Of a stretch of DNA of 64,000 bases, positions 56,161-64,000 are shown piece after piece (the stretch's first letter is position 1; each line of letters begins with the position of its first letter). The stretch covers positions 62,001 to 126,000 of the forward strand of contig NZ_JAASAF010000011.1 of the NCBI RefSeq assembly GCF_012726195.1. Reading direction: 5' to 3'. A program made the translations under genes and the position numbers. The notes under the pieces were generated by a model. That model worked only from the letters and a program-made list of their open reading frames with translations, made no database searches and was not told where the DNA came from. Origin of the DNA: Rhodococcus sp. HNM0563 (lineage in GTDB: Bacteria > Actinomycetota > Actinomycetes > Mycobacteriales > Mycobacteriaceae).

Positions 56161-58485
56161 ATGCTGCGGTTGAAGTCGCTCGAGATCACCAACATCCGCT
56201 CCGTCGAGCACATGACACTCGATGTGGACCCGGACGGCACGACCGCTCTGTACGGCCCATCGGGAGTCGGCAAGTCGGGCATCCTCGACGCGCTGCCGTG
56301 GTGCCTGTGGGGCGACACTGGGTCAGCCGGATCTGCGGCCGCGCTGCGCCGTGAGGGATCCACCGAACCCGCCCAGGTCACCGCCACCGTTCTCATCGGA
56401 AGTGACGAGGTCGTCGCCGTGCGGCGCATCACCCGATCCGAGTCCGGCGTCGAGTCCGCGTCGGCGAAGCTGTGGATTAACGGCGTCAAGCAGTCGAACG
56501 TCACCCCGGCGTCGCTGACCCGGATCATCACCGAGCTGACCGGGCTGACCGCGAAGACGTTCCGCGGCGCGTTCTACATGGCGCAGGGGCAACTGACCGA
56601 GCTGATGACGGGCACCCCCGCGAAGGTGCAGGAGACCTTCGAAGAGCTGACCGGCCTCGACGACCTGACCAAGCGCATCCAGGGACTGCGTGAGGAGTGC
56701 AAGGACGCCGCGGTCCGGGCCGAGGCGCTGCCCGGTGATCCGGCCGAGGTGAAGCGAACCGCCGACGACGCCACGGAAGCCGGCGCCGAAAGTGACCGTC
56801 TGCAGCAGGAATCCAACCGTGCCGCCGCCGACGCGGCGGCCGCGCGAACCACCTGGGACACCGCCAGCCAGCAGGCGAAGGAGCTGCAGCGCGCCGAGCG
56901 CGCCGCCCGCGACTCCCGCGAGGCGGTGATCGGCGCCGAGGCGCTCGCCGCCGACGCCGGGCAGGCTGTCACTGCCGCCCGGCAGCACCTCCGCGATCTC
57001 GGGGAAGTCACCGACAGCGGTGACCCGGCCGAGCACGGCGCCGCCGCGCGCACGGCATGCACCGACCTCGAGCAGGCCATCGGTGAACTGACCCGCCGCG
57101 GCACGGAACTCAAGTCCGCCGCCGGGCAGGAGAGCAGTGCCCGCACCGCTGCCGAGCAGGCCCGCGCCGCACACGCGGCCGTCGACCCGGATGCGTTGGC
57201 CGCCGCAGTGACCGCCGGGCAGGCCGAGGTGGAGGCCGCGCGGAGCGCACACCAGGAGGCCCTGCGGGCAGCGCACGTCGCCGACGCCGCTGTCGCACAG
57301 CGTGAGGAGGCCATCGCGACGCTCTCCCGTGCGATGGACGCCGCCGCATGCCCGACGTGCCGCCAGGACGTCGGCGACGTCGCTGCCCTGATCGACGAGC
57401 AGCGCGCGATCCTCGACCAGGCACGTGCCGAGGCAGTGGCCGCACACCAGAAGGCCACCGCCCTGGACCGGGCGTTGCTCGACACCGAGACTCGGCTGCG
57501 CAAGTCCCACGCCGCTCTCGCGAACGTCGACAGCCTCGCGCGCGTCGCCGAGCACGCGGAGGCCGCGGCCATCGCCGCGACCCGGCACGCCGACCAGGCC
57601 GCAACAGCACTCGCTGAGCTGGTCGCAGCCCACCAGAACGCACCGGTGCCGACGGGGAGGGAACAGATCCACAGTGCAGCGCTCACTGTGCACGAGCAAC
57701 TGACCGAACGGCTCGCCACCGCACGTACCGTCGCGACGGCGTGGAATGCGTTGGCCGACGTCCTCACCCGGGCGACCGCCACCAGTGAGCGCGTGGAGGT
57801 GGCGCGGGCCGCGGTGGTGGACGCGCCCAGCCCCACCGACGTCGCGGCTGCCGAGTCCGCGGAGGCGACCGCACGCATCGCCCTCGACGCTGCCCAGGCA
57901 CGCGCCGCGGACGCCGCAGCGCAGGCCCAGGCCGCGCGCGCCACAGCGATGCAGCTCGACGGCATCGCCGACGACGCCGCCACCCGGTGGGAACTCAAGA
58001 GGGAGGCCGCCGAAAAGGCGGAGATCGCCCGCATCGCCCGTGACATCGGTATCGCCCTGCGCCGGGATCTGCTCGCCGAGTACTGCGCAACGATCTCCGC
58101 AGCGGCGACCGACATCCTCACCCGACTGGGCGGGGAGCATGTGGGGTTCGTGATCGACGAGACGTTCGTGCCGCAGGTGGTGTTGCCCGACGGGACAACC
58201 CGAGCCACCCGGCAGCTCTCCGGCGGTGAGAAGGCCCGCGCCGCGGTGTGCGCGTTCATCGGGTTCTCCCGCCAGCTCGCCGGCGGCGGCAAGCCCGGCA
58301 TGTTGTTCGCCGACGAGATCACCGCCTCGCAGGACGAAGCGTTCCGGCGGGACATGCTGACGATGCTGCGGGCCCTGGAGATGCCGATGATCGTCGTCTC
58401 GCACACCGCCGACGTCCTCGACATCGCGTCGCGGGTCCTCCGCCTGCAGCGCCCACCGCTCGGATCCACCCAACTCGCCGCGTGA
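56161..58485 (+). CDS. SbcC/Rad50-like SMC-type ATPase
   Basis: 774 aa. Walker A GPSGVGKS (32-39), a Q-loop region (FYMAQGQLTELM), two long coiled-coil arms rich in Ala and charged residues, a zinc hook at C397-PT-C400, the signature LSGGEKARA (686-694), Walker B MLFADE (Asp718, Glu719) and the H-loop VVSHT. SbcC/Rad50 proteins tether DNA ends and gate an Mre11/SbcD nuclease; the SbcD-like gene at 52.2 kb is the natural partner. The coiled coils are shorter than in E. coli SbcC (about 1050 aa), as in phage versions. It has a strong ECF-like promoter. Confidence 0.85.
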   Translation: MLRLKSLEITNIRSVEHMTLDVDPDGTTALYGPSGVGKSGILDALPWCLWGDTGSAGSAAALRREGSTEPAQVTATVLIGSDEVVAVRRITRSESGVESASAKLWINGVKQSNVTPASLTRIITELTGLTAKTFRGAFYMAQGQLTELMTGTPAKVQETFEELTGLDDLTKRIQGLREECKDAAVRAEALPGDPAEVKRTADDATEAGAESDRLQQESNRAAADAAAARTTWDTASQQAKELQRAERAARDSREAVIGAEALAADAGQAVTAARQHLRDLGEVTDSGDPAEHGAAARTACTDLEQAIGELTRRGTELKSAAGQESSARTAAEQARAAHAAVDPDALAAAVTAGQAEVEAARSAHQEALRAAHVADAAVAQREEAIATLSRAMDAAACPTCRQDVGDVAALIDEQRAILDQARAEAVAAHQKATALDRALLDTETRLRKSHAALANVDSLARVAEHAEAAAIAATRHADQAATALAELVAAHQNAPVPTGREQIHSAALTVHEQLTERLATARTVATAWNALADVLTRATATSERVEVARAAVVDAPSPTDVAAAESAEATARIALDAAQARAADAAAQAQAARATAMQLDGIADDAATRWELKREAAEKAEIARIARDIGIALRRDLLAEYCATISAAATDILTRLGGEHVGFVIDETFVPQVVLPDGTTRATRQLSGGEKARAAVCAFIGFSRQLAGGGKPGMLFADEITASQDEAFRRDMLTMLRALEMPMIVVSHTADVLDIASRVLRLQRPPLGSTQLAA

Positions 58486-58493
58486 TCAACGAC

Positions 58494-58536
58494 CTCCGGC
58501 TGTCGTCCATCCCGATGCCGACGACGACAGCCGGAG
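58494..58536 (+). terminator. 14-bp perfect hairpin terminator
   Basis: CTCCGGCTGTCGTC and GACGACAGCCGGAG, 9 bp after the SbcC-like stop. A TACCGTT at 58553-58559 lies 39 bp before the next start and resembles the window's -10, but there is no TGNAACA at the right place. Confidence 0.8.
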
Positions 58537-58598
58537 TGGATCAACGGCCGTCTACCGTTCGACTGCTCCACCACCTGCCCCGAAAGGACCACCACCTC

Positions 58599-59861
58599 GT
58601 GCTCGCCTACGGATACGTCGGATTCCCTGCAGGGTCCGGGAACTCGTCAAGCGCAGCGATAGACCTGGTGCTGCTGCGCGACGGCAAGCCTCGCCGTTGC
58701 CACGGCACGATCGGCGCCTCTGCATGGGAGTCCGCACCCACCGGATACGACACACTGCTCGACGGGATTCTGCAGCTCGGGTCGAACGTCGAAGACACAC
58801 GCGACCGCATCGGCGACCCGAACACGCTGCCGATGCGCGTGGTCGAAATCGCTGACACCGTCACCGACGACCGCATCCCCAATGCCTTCATGGTCGAGTA
58901 CTTCAACGCGGACGACCCCGACGAGCAGATCGAACGGTTCGCCAGTGCCGCCCTCGCCGCCGGTACTGGCGCCTCCACGGTGGACTGGGACAGCGACCCC
59001 GTCGGCACCGACCTGGAACCGGCGATCTGCTCCGACCCCGACCAGACGTACAGCACCCCGTCCGGCGATCCGTACCTTCCGCGGATGGTCGGCGGCATCG
59101 TCGATGTCACCGTCGTGCGCGCCGCCATCGACCACGGGTGGACTGTCGGCCTCGCCGGTGAACCCGGGTCCGGCAAGACCACTCTCGCGCAGGTCGCAGC
59201 GCCAGACCTGCTGCAGCTGACATTCCACGGCGAGACCACGGTCGAAGACATCGTGGGCCGCTACAACCCCGATCCGACGGCCCCGTCCGGGTTCGCCTGG
59301 GTCGACGGGCCTCTGCTGCAGGCCATGCGGGAAGGACGTCCGTTCCTCGCCGACGAGCTGCCGCGCGCACCGCAGGAAGTGCAGGCAGTGTTTCTGTCGG
59401 TGTGCGATCACCGCCGCACCTACATCGACACCTCCAACCCCAATGTCGGGCAGGTCGACGCCGCCGACGGGTTCGCGGTGCTGATCGCGTACAACCCCGG
59501 CTCGGGATTCGGGATCCCCGAGGCCTTGCACGACCGGATCGCGTTCACCGTCACCGTCCCCACGGACCTGTCGACTGCGGAGAACCTCGGGGTGCCAAAG
59601 GCATTCGTCGACGCCGCCCGCGCCCTGATGACAGCGAACGATGTCGCACGGGCGAAGAGCCAAGAGTCGGTGTGGGTTCCGTCGCTGCGTGCTCTGCTGA
59701 AAGCCCGCGACATCGCCCCGGTACTCGGCATCGGCTTCGCGGCACGGTCGTTGGTGTCGGCGTGCCCAGAGCCGCTCCTGCGCGGCCGAGTCGCCCAGGA
59801 GCTGGAGAGACACCTCAGCCTGGGTTCGGGCGAGCTCGGCGAACTCGTCGCCCAGTCCTGA
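58599..59861 (+). CDS. MoxR-type AAA+ ATPase (MoxR2)
   Basis: 420 aa. After about 180 variable residues, the AAA+ core has Walker A GEPGSGKT (187-194), Walker B FLADE (Asp252, Glu253) and sensor residues in IAYNPGSGFGIPEAL. GTG 58599 is selected because AAGGA lies about 10 bp upstream and because the open frame otherwise runs antisense-like into the preceding gene. It is followed 57 bp later by VWA2, the classical MoxR-VWA arrangement. It is a second copy of the system encoded at 29.5-34.5 kb but clearly diverged. It should power remodelling of the VWA-bound target. Confidence 0.83.
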   Translation: MLAYGYVGFPAGSGNSSSAAIDLVLLRDGKPRRCHGTIGASAWESAPTGYDTLLDGILQLGSNVEDTRDRIGDPNTLPMRVVEIADTVTDDRIPNAFMVEYFNADDPDEQIERFASAALAAGTGASTVDWDSDPVGTDLEPAICSDPDQTYSTPSGDPYLPRMVGGIVDVTVVRAAIDHGWTVGLAGEPGSGKTTLAQVAAPDLLQLTFHGETTVEDIVGRYNPDPTAPSGFAWVDGPLLQAMREGRPFLADELPRAPQEVQAVFLSVCDHRRTYIDTSNPNVGQVDAADGFAVLIAYNPGSGFGIPEALHDRIAFTVTVPTDLSTAENLGVPKAFVDAARALMTANDVARAKSQESVWVPSLRALLKARDIAPVLGIGFAARSLVSACPEPLLRGRVAQELERHLSLGSGELGELVAQS

Positions 59862-59917
59862 CCAGCACACACATCCGCACCAGAAGCGGGTGCATTCGAG
59901 AAGGGAAGTCACAGGAG

Positions 59918-61732
59918 ATGGGGCCGCAGAGTTGGGAGCTGACCGGATGGTCGGCCACCGAATGGGCACGGCAGATCGCCGGCCGCGGCGACGTCACCGT
60001 CACCATCGACGCCACACCGGGCGGAGTCGACGTCGACCCGACATCCGGGCAGATCCGCATCGACCCGCACGCGGCAGAGCTGTCTGTCGACGATCGCGGA
60101 CGCGTTCCCACCACCAGGACGCTCATCGATCGCCTGTCCCACCCGATCCTGGCTGGTCTCGTCCTCGACGGAGCGTCGCGTGCAGCGCATTCGCGGTGGC
60201 GAGGGCGGGTCGGCGCCGACGTCTCGGCGGGGGTGCTCGAGGTCGCGTGGGCGCTCGACGCCGCGCGTGCACACCGCAGACTGATCATCCGCAGCCCGAG
60301 GTCGCGGCTGTTCCTCCGGTCGGCCGCCCCGGTGACGATGTCGGTCGTGGGGTCGCCGCGCGTGTTGCTTGAGCGTGTGCTGCCCCAGGTCGACGCCGGG
60401 GTGCTTCCGCGGTGGGTGGGCGACCGGATTCGCCCGGCCGTGGAGGAGGAGTTCGGCGTTGACGTCGTCGCCGAGTGCACGCAGATCTGGCGTCAGATCC
60501 TGGCTCTGCGTGACAGTGACGAGGAGCAGTTGTTGGCGTTGTCCGAGCAGTGGTGTCGGCTGCTTCCAGATGCGGATCCCGACAATGGAAGTGGGGCAGG
60601 CTCCGGGCAGGGGGAGGGCGCCGCGCAGTCGGTCGACAGCGGCGACACCGGCCGCGACGACGATCCTGCCGGCACTGCCGGGGACGGCGACAGCGGTGAG
60701 GGCGGGGCTGACCCGAGCGACCAGCAAGCCAACCCATGCGAGCGCACCGGCACTGCAGGGGATGGCGACCAACTCGACCCGGGCACCGGGATCGGCTCGG
60801 GCTGGACAGACCTGCTGCGCGATCTCGCCGCGGAGACCTCCGGCGAGGCAGAGCTTGAACTCCACCAGGCACTCGGCCCGCAACCGACGCCCGAGAAGCG
60901 GGCCGACGACACCCAACGCGATCTCGCCGCGGCCGCAGCGCGATCGGTGTTCGACGCGAAAGCCCTCACCCGCATCCGAAACCGCCCGTCCACCGATACT
61001 GACATCGCCGAACGGGCTGCGATCGTCCGCCGCCTCAAGCGCGCCCAGTACGAAGCGCCACGCCAGGTCACCGAACACGTGGCCCACCCCGCGGGCAAGG
61101 CCCGCACGAGCGGACTCGTCCAACGCGCAGCGCAACGAGCCAACGGGCAGGTCGTCACGGCGACACCGTGGCGCCGGAACCGGCGCAAGGTTGCCGAGAA
61201 GCCACCCCTGCACGTCGGTGTCGTCGTCGACGTCTCCGGATCGATGGACCGCTGGCTCTCGGCGGCCGGCACGGTGATCTGGTCGCTCGCGGCCGCGGCG
61301 GCAGAGCTCGGCGGCACCGCCGCAGCAACCGGGTTCGGTGGCACCGTCACCGCACTGCTCGGACCTCGTACCGGCCCCAACCGCGTGCCCATCGTCCCCG
61401 GCGGCTCATCCTCAACCGGGTGCGCCGAAGCGATGTCCGCCGTCACCGCCGGCGCCGACCTCACCACCGCATCCGGGGCCCGCGTCCTCGTCGTCCTCAC
61501 CGACGGACAACTCCCGAGCCACGAAGCCTCGGCTATCGATGATCGCGTGCGCTACCTACGCCGCCACGACGTCCAGGTCGTGTGGGCACTGACCGGTGAC
61601 CGCGAGCGAGCTTCGGTCATCCCCGAGGACACCACGGTCGTCGACCACGTCACCCCGAACGCATTCGCAGGACTCGTCGCCGACGCCATCGCCACCGCAC
61701 TCGAACAAGCACACCGTCGCGCGGTGGTCTGA
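59918..61732 (+). CDS. VWA-domain protein with degenerate metalloprotease motif (VWA2)
   Basis: 604 aa. The C-terminal VWA domain has MIDAS DVSGS (438-442) and LTDGQ. A Gly/Asp-rich disordered linker spans about 220-300. The N-terminal domain aligns with that of VWA1, but where VWA1 has LAHEAGHATH this protein has VLDGASRAAHS (Asp84-Arg88), losing both zinc histidines and the catalytic Glu. It is therefore probably a non-proteolytic paralogue, perhaps an adaptor or competitor. The ATG follows AGGAG. It is in an operon with MoxR2. Confidence 0.78.
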   Translation: MGPQSWELTGWSATEWARQIAGRGDVTVTIDATPGGVDVDPTSGQIRIDPHAAELSVDDRGRVPTTRTLIDRLSHPILAGLVLDGASRAAHSRWRGRVGADVSAGVLEVAWALDAARAHRRLIIRSPRSRLFLRSAAPVTMSVVGSPRVLLERVLPQVDAGVLPRWVGDRIRPAVEEEFGVDVVAECTQIWRQILALRDSDEEQLLALSEQWCRLLPDADPDNGSGAGSGQGEGAAQSVDSGDTGRDDDPAGTAGDGDSGEGGADPSDQQANPCERTGTAGDGDQLDPGTGIGSGWTDLLRDLAAETSGEAELELHQALGPQPTPEKRADDTQRDLAAAAARSVFDAKALTRIRNRPSTDTDIAERAAIVRRLKRAQYEAPRQVTEHVAHPAGKARTSGLVQRAAQRANGQVVTATPWRRNRRKVAEKPPLHVGVVVDVSGSMDRWLSAAGTVIWSLAAAAAELGGTAAATGFGGTVTALLGPRTGPNRVPIVPGGSSSTGCAEAMSAVTAGADLTTASGARVLVVLTDGQLPSHEASAIDDRVRYLRRHDVQVVWALTGDRERASVIPEDTTVVDHVTPNAFAGLVADAIATALEQAHRRAVV

Positions 61733-61983
61733 CAAGCGCGGTGGGACGGTACTTCGCGACCTGCTGGGCCCCGTTGACAAGCCCCCGTGCGTGTCGGGGG
61801 CGCTCCGTACGGGCTATGGCTATGACCGGAGAATCCTCGGACAGAAACTCACTGTCGGCGTGTCGTCACCGGTTACTGCTGATCAGGTCAACTGTTCGGC
61901 TGCCACCGACTATCGCCGCAGGTAAAACGCACACTTTGTGCTCTACCGTGGTCGCGTATCTAGTCGTCGACCGCAAGGGAGCA
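61733..61983 (+). terminator. intergenic region with terminator hairpin
   Basis: GCCCCCG and CGGGGGC (61781-61801) form a 7-bp stem with a 7-nt loop, 48 bp after VWA2. The remaining 180 bp should hold the promoter of the next gene; a TTGTGC...TATCTA pair (61936-61962) has a short 15-bp spacer and is doubtful. Confidence 0.55.
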
Positions 61984-62253
61984 ATGATGTCACGCACCGT
62001 CCCGTGCCCCAACTCGGTACCTAGCCACGATGAGCACGACGAGAACTCTCCGGAGTACCGCGCCTGCAGAGAAAGCGAGAGGCGCAGAATACTAGATCTG
62101 CAGCGCATCGCCACCGAGCGCAGCCTTGGAGGCACGCTCGCCGAGGATCCCTCTGCCCCCGGTTATGCGCTGACCGTCGCGCAGAAATTGGCCGCATTGG
62201 CGAATCAGACCCGTCCACAGGGCAAATCAGACGGGCCATCCTTCGGCGGCTGA
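61984..62253 (+). CDS. hypothetical charged protein, 89 aa
   Basis: Hydrophilic, highly charged first half (SHDEHDENSPEYRACRESER), then a helical end (ALTVAQKLAALANQ). Two adjacent ATG codons (61984, 61987) follow AAGGGAG. No family is recognised and no promoter copy was found. Confidence 0.6.
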   Translation: MMSRTVPCPNSVPSHDEHDENSPEYRACRESERRRILDLQRIATERSLGGTLAEDPSAPGYALTVAQKLAALANQTRPQGKSDGPSFGG

Positions 62254-62558
62254 CAGCAGCCCCATTCTCGCGTGTGCGGGGATGGCGTTTGTTGTTCACT
62301 CGCATAGTGAGCTGGGGTGATGGCAGGTTTCTTGATGTTGGAAGATCCGTGGTCGGCTACTCGCAACGAGGTCCTTCCACGCCGCAGCCACCGGAGGCAA
62401 CGAGAAGCCCTGTCCTTCGAGTACCAACGGTCGAGCAACCCGCACCCCGAATGAAGGCTGTTCGTGGGAGCGCTGTCCGCCCACACACTCTCTGCTGGAG
62501 AAGCTGCCGCGCATGATGCCGAGCACCTGAATGCTTCCCGCAGAATGTGAGGCCCTCC
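62254..62558 (+). promoter_or_regulatory. intergenic region with GCTGTCCG box
   Basis: About 305 bp. GCTGTCCGCC at 62472 lies 87 bp before the next start, but no TGNAACA follows it. A 44-codon frame from ATG 62320 (MAGFLMLEDPWSATRNEVLP) has only a weak ribosome site. TCACT-CGCAT-AGTGA near 62296-62310 is a small inverted repeat. Confidence 0.35.
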
Positions 62559-63353
62559 GTGACCGAACCGACCGTGCGTCACCCGATCAGCATCGAAGAC
62601 GCCACCCGTCTCGACCCCGCCCAGATCGCTCCACCGATCGTCGTCATCGACGGCGAGCACACCGAGATCGGTGCCGCCCACGGCCGCGTCCTGCCGTTGA
62701 TCGGCCACCGCCGCCCGTACGTCTACGACGTGTCCCTGCCCGACAAGCGCCGCGTCTACGCCGACACCCCCGAAGATGCTGTCGCGGTGATAGTCGGCGG
62801 TGACTACGCCGAGAAGCTCGCCGCCCTGCGCGATCTCGAATCGTCGATCGACGACACCGCGATCGTCGAGGCATGGCTGGCCCTGGCCCGCCTCCGGCAC
62901 GCCCACGCCGACAGACTCCGACTGGCCCTGCAGCAGCAGATCAACGACCTGGCCCAGCGGGACGGCAGCTGGGACCATCTCGACGCCGAGGAACAGCAGC
63001 AGCTGACCAAGGCCGCGGACCCCGACGGCCCCTACCCGGTGGGCGTCCTCGAGGAAATCCCGTTCGTCGACGAGGAAGACCACCTGCGCACCCGGATGAC
63101 GGGTGTGTGGTCCGCGCGGGTGTCGCTGGTCCTCAACACCGGTGACTACGACCCCTACTCGAACACCCCGCTCCCGCTGTCGGAAATGACCCGCGACGGC
63201 GTGGTCGTGCCGGGCGACCCGAACCTGGTCGTCCTCGACATCGGCGACAGTGCTGCCTACCTGGAGTCCCTGGAGAAGGCCGGCTGGCTGACCATGTCGG
63301 TGTTGCCGGCCGAGCAGCCCGACCCGATCTTCCGGGACATCAACCCGAGCTGA
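62559..63353 (+). CDS. hypothetical protein, 264 aa
   Basis: Soluble acidic protein with an N-terminal strand region (APPIVVIDGEHTEIGAAHGR), a helical middle (EAWLALARLRHAHADRLRLA) and a later strand-rich part (VSLVLNTGDYDPYSNTPLPL, DPNLVVLDIGDSAAYLESLE). No family is recognised. GTG 62559 follows GAGG; GTG 62547 is possible. It is preceded by a GCTGTCCG box without a visible partner promoter. Confidence 0.65.
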   Translation: MTEPTVRHPISIEDATRLDPAQIAPPIVVIDGEHTEIGAAHGRVLPLIGHRRPYVYDVSLPDKRRVYADTPEDAVAVIVGGDYAEKLAALRDLESSIDDTAIVEAWLALARLRHAHADRLRLALQQQINDLAQRDGSWDHLDAEEQQQLTKAADPDGPYPVGVLEEIPFVDEEDHLRTRMTGVWSARVSLVLNTGDYDPYSNTPLPLSEMTRDGVVVPGDPNLVVLDIGDSAAYLESLEKAGWLTMSVLPAEQPDPIFRDINPS

Positions 63354-63516
63354 CCGCTGTCCGCCGAGGTCATCTCCACCGCGAGACGCTGTGATTCGAC
63401 CTCCGCGACACCGGTGCTGTCGGTGCATGCCGCCAGGATGAACAGCAATCGGATCTGCCACACACCCCGAGCGAGGAAGGAGTCGGCGCGGCCAGGGAGC
63501 CGCCGCCGGTAGCAAC
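63354..63516 (+). promoter_or_regulatory. intergenic region with GCTGTCCG box
   Basis: GCTGTCCGCC at 63356, immediately after the preceding stop. No clear TGNAACA promoter is found before the next gene. Confidence 0.3.
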
Positions 63517-64000
63517 ATGGTTTGCAGAGAGAACAAAGCGAGGTCGACCGCAATCCGCCTCGCGAAGGAAATGTGCAAGGCACAGGGGCTGGGCTCCCTG
63601 CACGATCGTGAATTGCAGTCCGCCATTCACGAGCGGCAGCATCACTTCGACGGCGCCCCACCGATGACCACTGAACAGCAGATCGCGTTCGTCGAAGGCC
63701 TGCGCCAGCAGATCGAGAACGATCCGTCGATCTCGGAGCGGGAGAAGTACCGGCAGAGCTGGGATCAGCCCGGAGTGATCACTCGCCTCGACACCGAACT
63801 TGACCGCCTCAAGACCGGGATGTATACCGACCGCTTCGGTAACAAGACACCGCTGACGGACGCGCAGAAAAACGCCGGCAACCAGCTGCAGGCAATCCAG
63901 TACCTCGGAACCATGGTGCCGCGCATCCAGTCCGCGAAGGCCACGTACTTCGAGATCAACGCTCGGCACACCGGCCGCAGCATCGGTGAAGTGCAGGCCG
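63517..64000 (+). CDS. hypothetical protein, 3' end beyond the window
   Basis: At least 161 codons, open to the last base. Basic N-terminus (NKARSTAIRLAKEMCKAQGL), then helical charged sequence (EQQIAFVEGLRQQIENDPSI and AQKNAGNQLQAIQYLGTMVP). ATG 63517 is the first possible start after an in-frame stop at 63439 but has no Shine-Dalgarno; ATG 63664 is another option. Third codon positions are G/C-rich and the plus-strand peptide reads more like protein than the overlapping minus-strand frame. Family unknown. Confidence 0.55.
   Translation, partial: MVCRENKARSTAIRLAKEMCKAQGLGSLHDRELQSAIHERQHHFDGAPPMTTEQQIAFVEGLRQQIENDPSISEREKYRQSWDQPGVITRLDTELDRLKTGMYTDRFGNKTPLTDAQKNAGNQLQAIQYLGTMVPRIQSAKATYFEINARHTGRSIGEVQA

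Noticed and set aside
58529-58559. ECF-like promoter before MoxR2
   Set aside because: The TACCGTT -10 is at the right distance from the start, but the -35 position reads AGCCGGA within a terminator stem.
56574-58595. 673-aa minus-strand open frame opposite the SbcC-like gene
   Set aside because: Ser/Ala/Arg-rich shadow; the plus strand carries all the ATPase motifs and the zinc hook.

Overview
The window is high-GC actinobacterial DNA, most like Mycobacteriales (Rhodococcus, Gordonia, Nocardia or Mycobacterium). Markers are an actinobacterial integration host factor (mIHF), WhiB-type Fe-S regulators, EspR-like regulators, a MAB_1171c-like membrane protein and GTG-rich starts. No rRNA, tRNA, ribosomal protein or central metabolism gene was found. 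Most genes are small, unfamiliar and sit as single transcription units, with DnaG-like primase, RecG-like helicase, SbcC/SbcD-like, PD-(D/E)XK nuclease and DUF932 genes scattered among them. This fits a large plasmid, phage-plasmid or integrative element better than a chromosome core. No capsid, terminase, rep, par or tra gene was recognised.

Layout. 1-2.8 kb: RecG-like helicase and two small genes. 3.2-9.3 kb: complete type I restriction-modification operon (hsdM-hsdS-hsdR). 9.4-13.8 kb: mIHF, small genes and a minus-strand protein with a probable ADP-ribosyltransferase domain. 13.8-20.7 kb: a complete Tn3-family transposon with matching inverted repeats and GATCA target duplications, carrying tnpA, a TetR/MFS-efflux pair, a truncated UspA gene, a res site and tnpR. 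20.8-28 kb: MbcA-like regulator, HExxH protein, PD-(D/E)XK nuclease, HAD phosphatase, and remnants of a nucleoside hydrolase and an EspR-like regulator. 28-35 kb: first MoxR ATPase and first VWA/metalloprotease-like protein. 35-39 kb: ImmA/IrrE, MAB_1171c-like, P450, EspR-like and XRE cluster. 39-46 kb: DUF932, lipoprotein, AbiEi/AbiEii toxin-antitoxin genes and a GNAT. 46-56 kb: primase, two WhiB-type genes, SbcD-like phosphoesterase and many small genes. 56-62 kb: SbcC-like ATPase, then an adjacent second MoxR-VWA pair. 62-64 kb: unknown genes, the last cut by the window end.

The main regularity is regulatory. About two dozen genes on both strands carry the same ECF-sigma-like promoter, TGNAACA, a 17-18 bp spacer, then TARCGTY (or a CGAT variant). 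In most cases the -10 lies 33-51 bp before the start codon; in three cases it lies 6-7 bp before it, implying leaderless mRNA. Many are preceded 50-90 bp upstream by a GCTGTCCG box, and many genes end in a strong hairpin. These scattered genes therefore look like one regulon of self-contained cassettes, absent from the transposon and the hsd operon. No ECF sigma gene was found in the window.

The most unusual gene set is a duplicated MoxR ATPase plus VWA system. One VWA protein has an intact HEAGH metalloprotease motif; its paralogue has DGASR at the same place.
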